64,000 nucleotides of DNA from Actinomycetes bacterium. Lineage in GTDB: Bacteria; Actinomycetota; Coriobacteriia; Anaerosomatales; Anaerosomataceae. The notes under the pieces are model-generated. The model ran no database searches. It was not told the origin of the DNA and worked only from the letters and a program-made list of their open reading frames with translations. Below are positions 7,078 through 15,644 of the stretch, piece after piece. The stretch spans positions 19,827 through 83,826 of the forward strand of contig JALHJB010000010.1 of NCBI GenBank assembly GCA_022839745.1. Direction: 5' to 3'. A program made the position numbers and the translations under genes. How positions within the stretch are numbered: position 1 is the stretch's first letter; each line of letters starts with the position of its first letter.

Positions 7078-8357
7078 CAGGCCTCACCCCTGGCACGAAG
7101 CGCCTTGAGTCCTATGTCGGTGCGGTAGTGCATGTTGTCGAACCGGATGAGGTCGACCGCCTGGTACGCGCGGCTGCGCGCCTCCGAGAAGCTCGGCGCG
7201 ACCGCGGTGACGTTCAGGACACGGCCACCTGCGGTGACCAGACGACCGGTCGGGTCGATCGCGGTGCCCGCATGATAGACGGTGACGCCCTCGATCCGCC
7301 CGGCCTCGTCAAGGCCGTTGATGGCGGCACCCTTGTCGTAGGCCACCGGATACCCGCCAGCGGCAAGCACCACCGAGAGCGCTACGCCGTCACGCCAGGT
7401 GAGCTCGATCTCGCCAAGGCGGCCCTCGGCCACTGCGAGCATCACGTCGAGCAGGTCGGTCTCGAGGAGCGGCAGAAGCACCTGCGTCTCGGGGTCACCG
7501 AAGCGGGCGTTGAACTCGAGCACCTTGGGGCCCTCATCGGTGAGGATGAACCCGCCGTACAGCACGCCGCGGTAGTCGATCCCGTCGCTCTTGAGCGCAG
7601 CGACGGTCCGCTCGAGAATCGCCGTCATGGCCGCCAGCGCCGCATCGTCCACCACGGGCACCGGCGCATACACGCCCATGCCGCCGGTGTTGGGGCCCTG
7701 ATCGTCATCGTACGCACGCTTGTGGTCCTGCGCCGGCAACATCGGCAGCACGGTCTCACCATCGGTGAACGCGAGCAGCGAGCATTCGGGCCCCTCGAGG
7801 AACTCCTCGATCACCACCAGCTCACCGGCGGGGCCGAAGGCGCCGTCGAAGCACAGCCGCACAGCGTTGAGAGCGTCCTCAACGGTCTCGGCCACGGTCA
7901 CGCCCTTGCCCGCGGCAAGGCCGTCGGCCTTCACCACGACAGGCGCGCCCACCTCGCGCAGATACTCCTCGGCCTCTTCGTACGAGTGGATGAGGCGATA
8001 GCCGCCAGTGGGGATGTCGTAGCGCTCCATGAGATCCTTGGCGAACGCCTTGGAGCCTTCGATCTGCGCGCCGGCGGCGCGCGGCCCGAACACGGGGACA
8101 CCGTCGAAGCCGAGCATGTCGGCGACACCGACGACGAGCGGCGCTTCAGGACCGACGACCACGAAGTCGATGCGGTTCCGCTCGACCCATTCGGCCACGA
8201 ACGCGGGGTCCTCGACGTTGATCTCAACGTTGGTGGCAAGCGCGGCCGTGCCGCCGTTGCCGGGCGAGCAGAAGAGCTCGGGCTTGTGCGCCGAGCGGGA
8301 GAGCGCTGTGACGATGGCGTGCTCGCGGCCACCGCCGCCAAGAACCAGGATACGCAT
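7077..8357 (-). CDS. purD: Phosphoribosylamine-glycine ligase PurD
   Basis: ATP-grasp ligase that joins glycine to phosphoribosylamine, forming GAR in purine synthesis. The 426-residue product has the N-terminal MRILVLGGGGREHAIV motif, the ATP-grasp core (VVKADGLAAGKGV, VVIEEFLEGPE), the HKRAYDDDQGPNTGGMG segment, and the ARFGDPETQ metal-binding motif. Length is normal. It lies between purA upstream (79 bases apart) and the HemN-like gene downstream (1-base overlap), consistent with one purine operon. Confidence 0.98.
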   Translation of the reverse strand: MRILVLGGGGREHAIVTALSRSAHKPELFCSPGNGGTAALATNVEINVEDPAFVAEWVERNRIDFVVVGPEAPLVVGVADMLGFDGVPVFGPRAAGAQIEGSKAFAKDLMERYDIPTGGYRLIHSYEEAEEYLREVGAPVVVKADGLAAGKGVTVAETVEDALNAVRLCFDGAFGPAGELVVIEEFLEGPECSLLAFTDGETVLPMLPAQDHKRAYDDDQGPNTGGMGVYAPVPVVDDAALAAMTAILERTVAALKSDGIDYRGVLYGGFILTDEGPKVLEFNARFGDPETQVLLPLLETDLLDVMLAVAEGRLGEIELTWRDGVALSVVLAAGGYPVAYDKGAAINGLDEAGRIEGVTVYHAGTAIDPTGRLVTAGGRVLNVTAVAPSFSEARSRAYQAVDLIRFDNMHYRTDIGLKALRARGEA

Positions 8358-8436
8358 GGTGGACTACCCCCAAGCGGGACGGGTCGAATGGTGCACCGAT
8401 TGTACCGGATGCGCTACGGTCAGGCGGCCGCCCGGC

Positions 8437-9726
8437 CTACGGCCGGTCTTCCCACCTGCGCATGATCGTCTGCTCCCGGCTGGGGCCCACCGCGATCATC
8501 GCAACCGGCACCTCGGCGAGGTCCTCGATGTACGTGATGTAGTCCTGTGCGTTCTTGGGGAGCTCCTCGAACGTGCGGCAGCCCGTGATGTCGGTCTTCC
8601 AGCCCGGCAACTCCTCGTAGATCGGCTTCGCGTGGTGGAAGGCGGTCTGGTGCGCCGGCAGGTCGTTGTAGCGCGTACCCTCGTACTCGTAGGCGACACA
8701 CACCTTGATGGTGTCGAGGTGCGAGAGGACGTCGAGCTTGGTGATCACGAGGTCCGTGAGACCGTTCACCTGCACCGCAAAACGTGCGATGAGCCCGTCG
8801 AACCACCCGGCCCGGCGCTCGCGGCCGGTCGTGGTGCCGTACTCGGCGCCGACCTCGATGAGCGAGCGGCCGATCTCATCCGAAAGCTCCGTGGGGAACG
8901 GGCCCGAACCCACCCGCGTGATGTACGCCTTGGCGATGCCGAGCACACGATCGATGCGCTTGGGTCCCACACCCACGCCGGTGCACGCGCCGCCGGCCGT
9001 GGGACTCGAAGACGTCACGAATGGATACGTGCCATGATCGAGGTCGAGCAGCGCGCCCTGCGCGCCTTCGAACAGCACCCACTGGTCGGCATCAAGCGCC
9101 TTGTTGATGAGCGCGCTCGTCTCGGCGATGTGCGGCTTGATCCGCTCGGCGTACGCCAGGTACTCCTCGGCGATCTCGTCCACCGTGTACGTGGGCAGAC
9201 CGTAGACCTTCTCGAGGATGTCGTTCTTCTCCACAAGCGCGGCTTCGAGCTTCTTGCGGAATATGTGCTCGTCGATGAGGTCCTGGATGCGGAGGCCCAT
9301 CCGGCTGGCCTTGTCCATGTACGCCGGGCCGATGCCGCGACGGGTGGTGCCGATCTCAAGCGAGCCGAGACGGCGCTCGCTGGCACCATCCAGGTCACGG
9401 TGGTAGGGCATGATCAGGTGCGCGTTGCAGCTGATGAGCAGGCGATGCGTGGAGATGTCGTCCGCCTCGAGGCGATCGATCTCCTCGAGCAGCACCTTGG
9501 GGTCGATGACGCAGCCGTTGCCGATGACCGGCGTGATGTGCGGGTACATGATGCCGCTGGGAATGAGGTGCAGCTTCAGCGTCTTCCCCGCGTGGATGAC
9601 CGTGTGTCCCGCGTTGTTGCCGCCCTGGAAACGCACGACGTAATCGAAGTCGTCGGCGATCAGGTCGGTGATCTTGCCCTTGCCTTCGTCGCCCCACTGG
9701 GCGCCGACCAGCACGATACCCGCCAT
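8437..9726 (-). CDS. purA: Adenylosuccinate synthetase PurA
   Basis: Catalyses the GTP-dependent first step from IMP to AMP. The 429-residue product begins with GAQWGDEGKGK (P-loop), followed by FQGGNNAGHTV, the GTTRRGIGPAY motif, FEGAQGALLDLDHGTYPFVTS and the GTP-binding KLDVLS region. The start codon has GAGGAGCTCATCAC upstream. It is the first gene of the purA-purD-(HemN-like)-purE run. A 10-bp hairpin lies in its long leader. Confidence 0.98.
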   Translation of the reverse strand: MAGIVLVGAQWGDEGKGKITDLIADDFDYVVRFQGGNNAGHTVIHAGKTLKLHLIPSGIMYPHITPVIGNGCVIDPKVLLEEIDRLEADDISTHRLLISCNAHLIMPYHRDLDGASERRLGSLEIGTTRRGIGPAYMDKASRMGLRIQDLIDEHIFRKKLEAALVEKNDILEKVYGLPTYTVDEIAEEYLAYAERIKPHIAETSALINKALDADQWVLFEGAQGALLDLDHGTYPFVTSSSPTAGGACTGVGVGPKRIDRVLGIAKAYITRVGSGPFPTELSDEIGRSLIEVGAEYGTTTGRERRAGWFDGLIARFAVQVNGLTDLVITKLDVLSHLDTIKVCVAYEYEGTRYNDLPAHQTAFHHAKPIYEELPGWKTDITGCRTFEELPKNAQDYITYIEDLAEVPVAMIAVGPSREQTIMRRWEDRP

Positions 9727-9784
9727 GTGATGAGCTCCTCGGTGTGTTCAGTCCCGCGGACTCTCGCCGCCGCTCCCGGACCGG

Positions 9785-9810
9785 GTGCGTCGCCGAGCCG
9801 GGCGACGCAC
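9785..9810 (-). terminator. GC-rich hairpin upstream of purA
   Basis: A perfect 10-bp inverted repeat (GTGCGTCGCC / GGCGACGCAC) with a 6-base loop. It lies between the end of the CxxC protein gene at 9891 and purA, both minus strand. No T-tract follows, so it may be a weak terminator for the upstream gene or a structured purA leader; I cannot distinguish these. Confidence 0.4.
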
Positions 9811-9890
9811 GCACGCATCCTCCCTCACAGTGGATGCGTGGGTAAGTATGATTGAGTGACGCGATCCGCGCCAGTCGCCAGGCGGTCCCG

Positions 9891-10226
9891 CTACTCGAAC
9901 GCCGCCCGGAGCAGGTCATCGGCCTCCGCGTTGCAGCGGGGACAGCCGATGTTCGGATCGGCGAGCGGCACGCCGTGCAGCGAGCAGGCGAAGGTTGCTG
10001 TCACGCGTCTGCGCGTGCGGAACCGCTTGTTCGGGATGCGGATCGTCACGGCCAGCCACGGACTGCCGTTCGCGGCGAGCACCGCGGGGACCGGGCACGC
10101 GGCACAGTCCTCCGGTCGCCATGCCGCCGACCCCGCCTCGCGCGCGGCGCGACACTCCTGGACGTTCCTGCCCCTGGCGAAGTCCTCGTAGTAGAGCGCA
10201 CACTCGGTGCCGGCGGGTGTTCTCAT
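9891..10226 (-). CDS. Conserved cysteine-rich hypothetical protein
   Basis: A 111-residue soluble protein beginning MRTPAGTECALYYEDF, a start I recognise from a conserved hypothetical family but cannot assign a function to. Cysteines are placed at CRAAR, CAACPVP, FACSLHG and GCPRC, spacing typical of a zinc- or iron-sulfur-binding fold. GGGAGACG precedes the start. It is divergent from the GerMN lipoprotein at 10372 and upstream of purA on the same strand. Confidence 0.72.
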   Translation of the reverse strand: MRTPAGTECALYYEDFARGRNVQECRAAREAGSAAWRPEDCAACPVPAVLAANGSPWLAVTIRIPNKRFRTRRRVTATFACSLHGVPLADPNIGCPRCNAEADDLLRAAFE

Positions 10227-10371
10227 AGTACGTCTCCCGGGAATCGACTGGGTGACGATGGAACCTCGCGCACAGGCCCAGCGTCATAGACATAGTATCG
10301 TGTTCGGACAGAACCGGTCCGGTTCGACGGTGGCTTCACGTGAGGTCGCCGGTCGACAAGGAGGGGCCACG

Positions 10372-10992
10372 ATGCAACACACACGATCGATCGCGCTCGC
10401 TGTGGCGATAGCCCTGATGCTCGCGCTGACCGTGACAGGCGGCTGCACGAAAGACGAGCCTGCGCCGCCGCCCGCCAACGGCGAGACGCCCAACGAGACA
10501 GACGGCGACACGGAGACGGTGGAGCCCACCGAGACGGTCACCCCCGAGCCGCAAGACGACATGGAGGTCACGCTCTACTGGGTCTCCGCGGGCGAGAACG
10601 CACTCGGCGTTAAGCGCCTGGTGCCTCGTAGCGAGGCGGTGGCGAAGGCCGCACTCGAAGCGCTTATCGCGGGACCGACAGACACCGAGCAGACCACGTG
10701 GCCCGCGATCAGCTCGGCGATCCCCGAGGGCACGCGACTGCTCGGCGTCACCATCGAGGGCGGTATCGCAAAGGTCGACTTCTCCGAGGAGTTCGAGAGC
10801 GGCGGCGGAGCCTTCAGCGTGACGTCCCGGCTGGCCCAGGTGGTCTACACGCTTGAGCAGTTCCCAACGGTGGACGGCGTGGAGTTCTACATCGAAGGCA
10901 CGCGGGTCATCGAGTTCTCGAGCGAGGGGCTGATCCTCGACAAGCCGCAGACGTTCGACGACTACGACGAGTTGCTGCCAATCGACGCATAG
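10372..10992 (+). CDS. GerMN-domain lipoprotein
   Basis: A 206-residue exported protein. The N-terminus is a lipoprotein signal peptide: basic start, hydrophobic stretch, then the lipobox-like TVTGGC with Cys at about residue 23. A Pro/Glu/Thr-rich linker (to about residue 60) leads into a GerMN domain with the family pattern LYWVSAGENALGVKRLVPR, ALEALIAGPT, SAIPEGTRLLGVTIEGGIAKVDFSEEF in separate segments. GerMN domains occur in sporulation and germination lipoproteins but also in non-sporulating actinobacteria, where they are extracytoplasmic binding modules. The ATG at 10372 is preceded by AAGGAGGGG; an in-frame upstream extension has no signal peptide logic. Confidence 0.88.
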   Translation: MQHTRSIALAVAIALMLALTVTGGCTKDEPAPPPANGETPNETDGDTETVEPTETVTPEPQDDMEVTLYWVSAGENALGVKRLVPRSEAVAKAALEALIAGPTDTEQTTWPAISSAIPEGTRLLGVTIEGGIAKVDFSEEFESGGGAFSVTSRLAQVVYTLEQFPTVDGVEFYIEGTRVIEFSSEGLILDKPQTFDDYDELLPIDA

Positions 10993-11022
10993 CCGCGAGG
11001 GCGGAGGCGCGGCGTCGGATCG

Positions 11023-11047
11023 GCCGAGCGCCTTGCGTCAGCTCGGC
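11023..11047 (+). terminator. Weak hairpin terminator after the GerMN gene
   Basis: GCCGAGC pairs with GCTCGGC across an 11-base loop, about 30 bases after the lipoprotein stop and just before the convergent transporter gene ends. There is no long T-tract. It could serve both convergent genes. Confidence 0.4.
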
Positions 11048-11060
11048 TTCGCTCCCCGCC

Positions 11061-12104
11061 CTACGCCGGCCTCGCGCTCACCGGCGCAACACCCGGCCCC
11101 GTGGGTGCGTCAGCCGGGCCGAAGACTCTGCCGGTCGCTTTCACGTACCAGGCCGCCGACTGCACCTGCACGATGTACGCGGTTGCCAGAAGGAGCGCCG
11201 CCTCGGCTCCGAACGCCGTCATCGCGATGCCCAGTGCTATCGACAGGTTGCGCATGACCGTGCCATAGACCACGGCTATGGCATCTCCCCTGTCCAGGAG
11301 CGCCCGGCCCGCAAGCGTCGCAATGACATAGTTGAGGCCGTAAAAGACGATCAGCGGCACGAGTATGCGCAGCACGAGCATCGGCTCCTGCGCGATCATC
11401 TTCGCTTTGAGCGCGATAGCCACGAAGACGATCACGAGCACGCCGAGCGTCGACAGCCCCGGGAACAGGGGTGCGATGCGTGCCTTGTACCGTGGCTGAC
11501 CGTACCGCTTCACCAAGAGCGTGCGGGTGAGCGTGCCGGCTATGAGCGGGATGCCCACCACGAAGACGACCGTCCTGAGCACCTCAAGGAAGTCGACCTC
11601 GACCACAGCGCCAGCGAACACGAGCAAGTACACCGGGGCGAGCAGTGACGCCGCGATCAAGCCGATCACGGTCATCTTCACGGCGGCGGTCACGTTGCCA
11701 CCGGCGAATCCTGTCCAACTGATGGTCATGCCGCTGGTGGGAAAGAGCCCGGCGAGCACCATGCCCACGAAGAGCCCCGGTTCTCCCGAGAAGAAGACGA
11801 CCGCCAGGACCCAGGCCAGAAGCGGCAGAGCCATGAAGTCGAGCGCCATCGCGAGCCCGATCGCACGACCGTCCTTGAGGTCGAGCGCCTCACTGACCCG
11901 GAAGTTCACGAGCATCGGGTACACCATGAGCATGGTCATGGGAAGCACCAGGACCTGGAGCGAACTGACATCGAACACGAGGCCCGCGGCCAGGCCGGCC
12001 GCCATCGCAAGCGGGATCAGCACGACGAGATGCTTCGAGAGGGACGCCAGCGCGCGAATGACCGGATGAAGCGGCGCGGTGGCTGGAGTGGATGCGACGG
12101 TCAC
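11061..12104 (-). CDS. Bile acid:sodium symporter (BASS) family transporter
   Basis: A 347-residue polytopic membrane protein with about ten hydrophobic helices and the BASS/ACR3 fold pattern (LPMTMLMVYPMLVNF, LFPTSGMTISWTGFAGGN, YGTVMRNLSIALGIA). Members export or import organic anions, arsenite or other oxyanions. The GN.T motif in the first half and the RN.S motif in the second resemble the crossover sites of this fold. Substrate cannot be set from sequence. A GC-rich palindrome resembling a CsoR/CstR operator lies about 30 bases upstream, hinting at control by copper or reactive sulfur. Confidence 0.82.
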   Translation of the reverse strand: MTVASTPATAPLHPVIRALASLSKHLVVLIPLAMAAGLAAGLVFDVSSLQVLVLPMTMLMVYPMLVNFRVSEALDLKDGRAIGLAMALDFMALPLLAWVLAVVFFSGEPGLFVGMVLAGLFPTSGMTISWTGFAGGNVTAAVKMTVIGLIAASLLAPVYLLVFAGAVVEVDFLEVLRTVVFVVGIPLIAGTLTRTLLVKRYGQPRYKARIAPLFPGLSTLGVLVIVFVAIALKAKMIAQEPMLVLRILVPLIVFYGLNYVIATLAGRALLDRGDAIAVVYGTVMRNLSIALGIAMTAFGAEAALLLATAYIVQVQSAAWYVKATGRVFGPADAPTGPGVAPVSARPA

Positions 12105-12132
12105 GGCGAGAGCACCTCCGAATGGCGATGTT

Positions 12133-12148
12133 ATACCTAGGGGGGTAT
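12133..12148 (-). promoter_or_regulatory. CsoR/CstR-like operator candidate upstream of the BASS transporter
   Basis: ATACC-TAGGGG-GGTAT is an inverted repeat with the ATACC/GGGGGTAT half-site pattern known for CsoR-family repressors (copper, persulfide or formaldehyde sensing). It lies 29-44 bases upstream of the transporter start. No CsoR gene is in the window. Confidence 0.5.
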
Positions 12149-12182
12149 TCTCATACCACCGGCCACGGCTGTCAAGCGGAGG

Positions 12183-13565
12183 TCAGAGCGCCTTGGCGAT
12201 CGCCCGCGCGGCAAGCAGACCGCTGGCGCCCGACTGGATCAGCCCTCGGGTCACGCCAGCGCCGTCGCCGATCGCGTACAAGCCGGTGATGGGCGTCTGA
12301 AGATCGGCCCCCACCTGCAGCCGTGACGAGTAGAACTTGACCTCCACGCCGTACAGTAGCGTGCCGTCGGCAGCCACTCCCGGAACGAGGGTGTCGAGCG
12401 AGTCGAGGAACTCGAGGATGTCCACGAGGTGCCGGTACGGCAGCACGAACGAGAGGTCCCCGGGTGTCGCGCCTCGCAGTGTAGGCACCACGACCGACTC
12501 CGCGATGCGCTTTTCCGTTGAACGCCTGCCCGCCCGCAGATCGCCGAGGCGCTGCACGAGGATGCCCTCGCCGAGGAGATTGGCCAGCCGGGCGATGGAG
12601 GTGCCGTAGGTGATCGGCTCCTGGAAGGGGTGTGTGAAGCTCTGGCTCACCAGGACCGCGAAGTTGGTGTTCTCGGTGCGCCGCTCCGCGTACGAGTGGC
12701 CGTTCACGGTCACGATGGTGCCGTAGCTCTCAGTGGTGACCGCACCGTACGGGTTCATACAGAAGGTGCGCACCTGGTCCCCGAACCTGCGCGAGTACTG
12801 GATGAGCTTCGCCTCGTACAACGGGACCGTGAGCGGCTCCATCACCGGAGCGGGAACCTCAACGCGGACCCCGATGTCCACCGCATTGTTGACGAGCGGG
12901 ATCCCCAGAGACCGTGCCTGCGCGGCAAGCCAGTCGGCTCCGTCACGGCCCGGCGCGACCACGACTGCGGAGGCATCGATGCTGGTACCGTCGATCAGCT
13001 CGACGCCCTGCACCACTCCGGCGTGTTCGCGGATTCGAGCGACCTCCGTGCGCGTACGGACCTCCACGCCTACCTCGACGAGGTGGTCGTACATCGCCTG
13101 AAGCACCGCGGGTGAGCGATCGCTGCCGATGTGGCGGATCCTCATCGGGATCAGACGCATGCCGGCAAGGGTGGCGTCGTGCACGAGACGCGCCGCCGTC
13201 TCTTGATCAGGACCGTGGATCTCCGTGGTTGCGCCAAAGCGCAACCACGTGCGGTCGCTATCATCAACGAGACGCTCGAGCTCCCGCGCGTCGAGGTAGT
13301 CGCCCAGCCATCCGCCCACGTCGGTGGACAACGTGAGTTTGCCGTCGGAGAAAGCGCCGGCGCCGCCCCATCCCGTCATGATCGCGCAGGTGGGGCAGTT
13401 CACGCACGACCGCTCGCGGGCCGGACACGAGCGCTCTGAGATCGGCTTGCCTCGCTCCAGGACGAGCAGACGTGAACCCGGGCGGTGCTCCATCAGCTCT
13501 ATGGCCGCGAAGACGCCCGCGGGCCCCGCGCCCACGATGATCGCGTCATACCGCTCAACGCTCAC
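12183..13565 (-). CDS. FAD-dependent oxidoreductase (COG2509-type uncharacterised dehydrogenase)
   Basis: A 460-residue flavoprotein. The N-terminal dinucleotide-binding fold is clear (YDAIIVGAGPAGVFAAIEL), and the C-terminal FAD-contact motif reads GLYAIGDGAGVTRGLIQSGASG. Residues about 45-65 carry CPARERSCVNCPTCAIMTGWGGAGAFSDG with a segment split by cysteines, a hallmark of a widespread uncharacterised family. The reaction is unknown. A GTG at 13565 is preferred because GGAG lies six bases upstream; a TTG four codons earlier is poorly spaced. It follows dnaB by 24 bases. Confidence 0.85.
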   Translation of the reverse strand: MSVERYDAIIVGAGPAGVFAAIELMEHRPGSRLLVLERGKPISERSCPARERSCVNCPTCAIMTGWGGAGAFSDGKLTLSTDVGGWLGDYLDARELERLVDDSDRTWLRFGATTEIHGPDQETAARLVHDATLAGMRLIPMRIRHIGSDRSPAVLQAMYDHLVEVGVEVRTRTEVARIREHAGVVQGVELIDGTSIDASAVVVAPGRDGADWLAAQARSLGIPLVNNAVDIGVRVEVPAPVMEPLTVPLYEAKLIQYSRRFGDQVRTFCMNPYGAVTTESYGTIVTVNGHSYAERRTENTNFAVLVSQSFTHPFQEPITYGTSIARLANLLGEGILVQRLGDLRAGRRSTEKRIAESVVVPTLRGATPGDLSFVLPYRHLVDILEFLDSLDTLVPGVAADGTLLYGVEVKFYSSRLQVGADLQTPITGLYAIGDGAGVTRGLIQSGASGLLAARAIAKAL

Positions 13566-13589
13566 AGCACGCTCCAATCCCCCACAGAT

Positions 13590-14945
13590 CTACGTGCGGG
13601 CGAGTGGCATGAACCGCGTGATCCGCTCCAGATACGCGAGCCGGCAGCTGTCTACCGGGCCGTTTCGGTGCTTGGCGACGATGATCTCGGCTTCGCCCTT
13701 GCCCGGACGCCCCGGCTCCGGCTCGGCGGTGGGATCGGTGTTGCGGTCGATGAACATGACAACATCGGCGTCCTGCTCGATAGCACCCGACTCACGCAGG
13801 TCGGAGAGCTGCGGCCTCTTGGATGTGCGTTGCTCCACTGCACGCGAGAGCTGCGACAGCGCGATGATGGGACACTCCAGTTCCTTGGCGAGGATCTTGA
13901 GCCCACGTGAGATCTCGGCGATCTCGACCTGACGGTTCTCGGAACGGCGTCCATGCGGCTGCATGAGCTGCAGGTAGTCGACCACGATCAAACGCGGCTC
14001 CTTGTCGCGGAGCAGACGGCGGGCCTTTGCTCGCACCTCAAGGATCGAGATCGATGGCGTGTCATCCACCCACAGGGGGATCGATCCCAGCCGGCCCATG
14101 GCCTGCATCAGAAGCGGCCAGTCTTCGTCGGCGAGATAGCCGGTCCGGAGCTTCTGCGAGTCTACGCGCGCCTCGGCGCACAAGATACGCTGCACCAGCT
14201 GTGAAGCCGCCATTTCGAGGCTGAAGATCGCAGTCGCCGCCCCGGACTTGGCCGCGTTCACGGCTATGTTGAGCGCGAGTGCCGTCTTTCCCACCGACGG
14301 GCGGGCAGCGAGGATGATCAGGTCGCCCTTGTGCATACCGGCAAGGATCTTGTCGAGATCGGGGAAGCCCGTGGGCACGCCGGTGATGTGCGACTTGTGG
14401 TCGTACAGGTGTTCGATCTCCTCAAAGCCGGACTTCATGAGCTCTTCGAGCGACTGGAAGCGCGAGGAGACGCGCTTGTTGGTGACGTCGAAGACCACCT
14501 TCTCGGCCCGCTCGACCACCTCGTCGATGTCGTCAGGGTTCTCGTACGACATCACCTGGATAGCGGTGCCCGCGCTGATGAGCTGGCGCAGGAGCGATGT
14601 GCGCTTCACGATGCGCGCGTAGTGCTCGGCGTTGGCGGCCGAAGGAACGAAGCCCGCGATATCGAGCAGGTACGTCTTGCCACCTGCCGAATCCAGATCG
14701 CCGGTCGACTCCAACCGGGCCGCTACGGTGATCTGATCGATCGCCTCACCACGCCTGTGGAGCTCGCCGATCGCCGAGAAGATCCGCTGATGCTGCGGAC
14801 GGTAGAAGTCCTCAGCCTCCACGATGGCGAGGCAGTTCTCGACCGCATCGGTCGACAGGAACATAGAGCCGAGCACGGACTGCTCCGCTTCATTGTTATG
14901 AGGCGGCACCCGCTCGCGCAGGGCCTGCATGCCATCGTCGGCCAT
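13590..14945 (-). CDS. dnaB: Replicative DNA helicase DnaB
   Basis: A 451-residue hexameric replication-fork helicase. The N-terminal domain starts PPHNNEAEQSVLGSMF; the RecA-like ATPase has Walker A ARPSVGKTALAL (about residue 210-222), the DnaB SLEM motif, Walker B IVVDYLQLM, and the QLSRAVEQR segment. Length is normal and no intein is present. It sits downstream of rplI in the conserved rpsF-ssb-rpsR-rplI-dnaB arrangement. Confidence 0.98.
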   Translation of the reverse strand: MADDGMQALRERVPPHNNEAEQSVLGSMFLSTDAVENCLAIVEAEDFYRPQHQRIFSAIGELHRRGEAIDQITVAARLESTGDLDSAGGKTYLLDIAGFVPSAANAEHYARIVKRTSLLRQLISAGTAIQVMSYENPDDIDEVVERAEKVVFDVTNKRVSSRFQSLEELMKSGFEEIEHLYDHKSHITGVPTGFPDLDKILAGMHKGDLIILAARPSVGKTALALNIAVNAAKSGAATAIFSLEMAASQLVQRILCAEARVDSQKLRTGYLADEDWPLLMQAMGRLGSIPLWVDDTPSISILEVRAKARRLLRDKEPRLIVVDYLQLMQPHGRRSENRQVEIAEISRGLKILAKELECPIIALSQLSRAVEQRTSKRPQLSDLRESGAIEQDADVVMFIDRNTDPTAEPEPGRPGKGEAEIIVAKHRNGPVDSCRLAYLERITRFMPLART

Positions 14946-14969
14946 CTATGCTCCTCTTAGCGGGCGTGC

Positions 14970-14992
14970 GTGGCGCCGCCGGGCGGCGCCAC
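14970..14992 (-). terminator. Hairpin between rplI and dnaB
   Basis: GTGGCGCCGC-CGG-GCGGCGCCAC, a perfect 10-bp stem with a 3-base loop, lies between the rplI stop and the dnaB start. No T-tract follows, so it may attenuate transcription into dnaB or mark a processing site. Confidence 0.4.
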
Positions 14993-15012
14993 CCTTGCCC
15001 GGCCTCGAACCC

Positions 15013-15597
15013 CTACTCCGCGTCCGCGTCGCTTTCGTCGGCATCGTCAGCGCCGGCTTCGGCGTCAGCCTCAACGTCCGCCTCACTGCCAGCGTCCACG
15101 ACGACGTCGACTTCGACCTCGGCCTGCTCCGCGGCTGCGGCGGCCGCACCACCGATCGGTACGACCTTCAGCGTGATCTGAGCGGTGACTTCGTCGTACA
15201 GCCGAACGTCGATGACATGCTCGCCAACGGTCTTGATGTGACCGTGAAGGTCGAGCTTCCTGCGGTCGACATCCACGCCGATCTGCTCGGCGAGCGCATC
15301 GGCGATCATGCCGCCGGTCACAGAACCATAGAGCTTGCCGCCGTCGCCGGCCTTCATCTCGATGACGATCGACTTGCCGCTGACCTGGGCCGCATGGGCC
15401 TCCGCCTCGGCGCGTTTCGTCTCTTCACGCTTCTTGATGTTGTGCACCCGGGCCTCGAGCTGCTTGAGGTTGCCGGGGGTGGCCTGGATGGCCATCTTGC
15501 GGGGCAGCAGATAGTTCGTGGCAAAGCCACGGGCGACCTCGATCACGTCGCCTTCCTTCCCTCTGCCCTTCACATCGGACAACAGGATGACCTTCAT
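15013..15597 (-). CDS. rplI: 50S ribosomal protein bL9 with acidic C-terminal tail
   Basis: Large-subunit protein bL9. The N-terminal domain is canonical (MKVILLSDVKGRGKEGDVIEV, split here by the rule on length only in the signature VKGRGKEGD) with ATNYLLPRKMA, followed by the long connecting helix and C-terminal rRNA-binding domain to about residue 150. The last 40 or so residues are an unusual Glu/Asp/Ala-rich tail (EQAEVEVDVVVDAGSE and similar), making the protein 194 residues against about 148 in most bacteria. RBS AGGAG precedes the ATG at 15597. Confidence 0.97.
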   Translation of the reverse strand: MKVILLSDVKGRGKEGDVIEVARGFATNYLLPRKMAIQATPGNLKQLEARVHNIKKREETKRAEAEAHAAQVSGKSIVIEMKAGDGGKLYGSVTGGMIADALAEQIGVDVDRRKLDLHGHIKTVGEHVIDVRLYDEVTAQITLKVVPIGGAAAAAAEQAEVEVDVVVDAGSEADVEADAEAGADDADESDADAE

Positions 15598-15644
15598 CGT
15601 TTCTCCTACTCACTCCTCACCACTCCACTATGGAGCGGTGCGGT

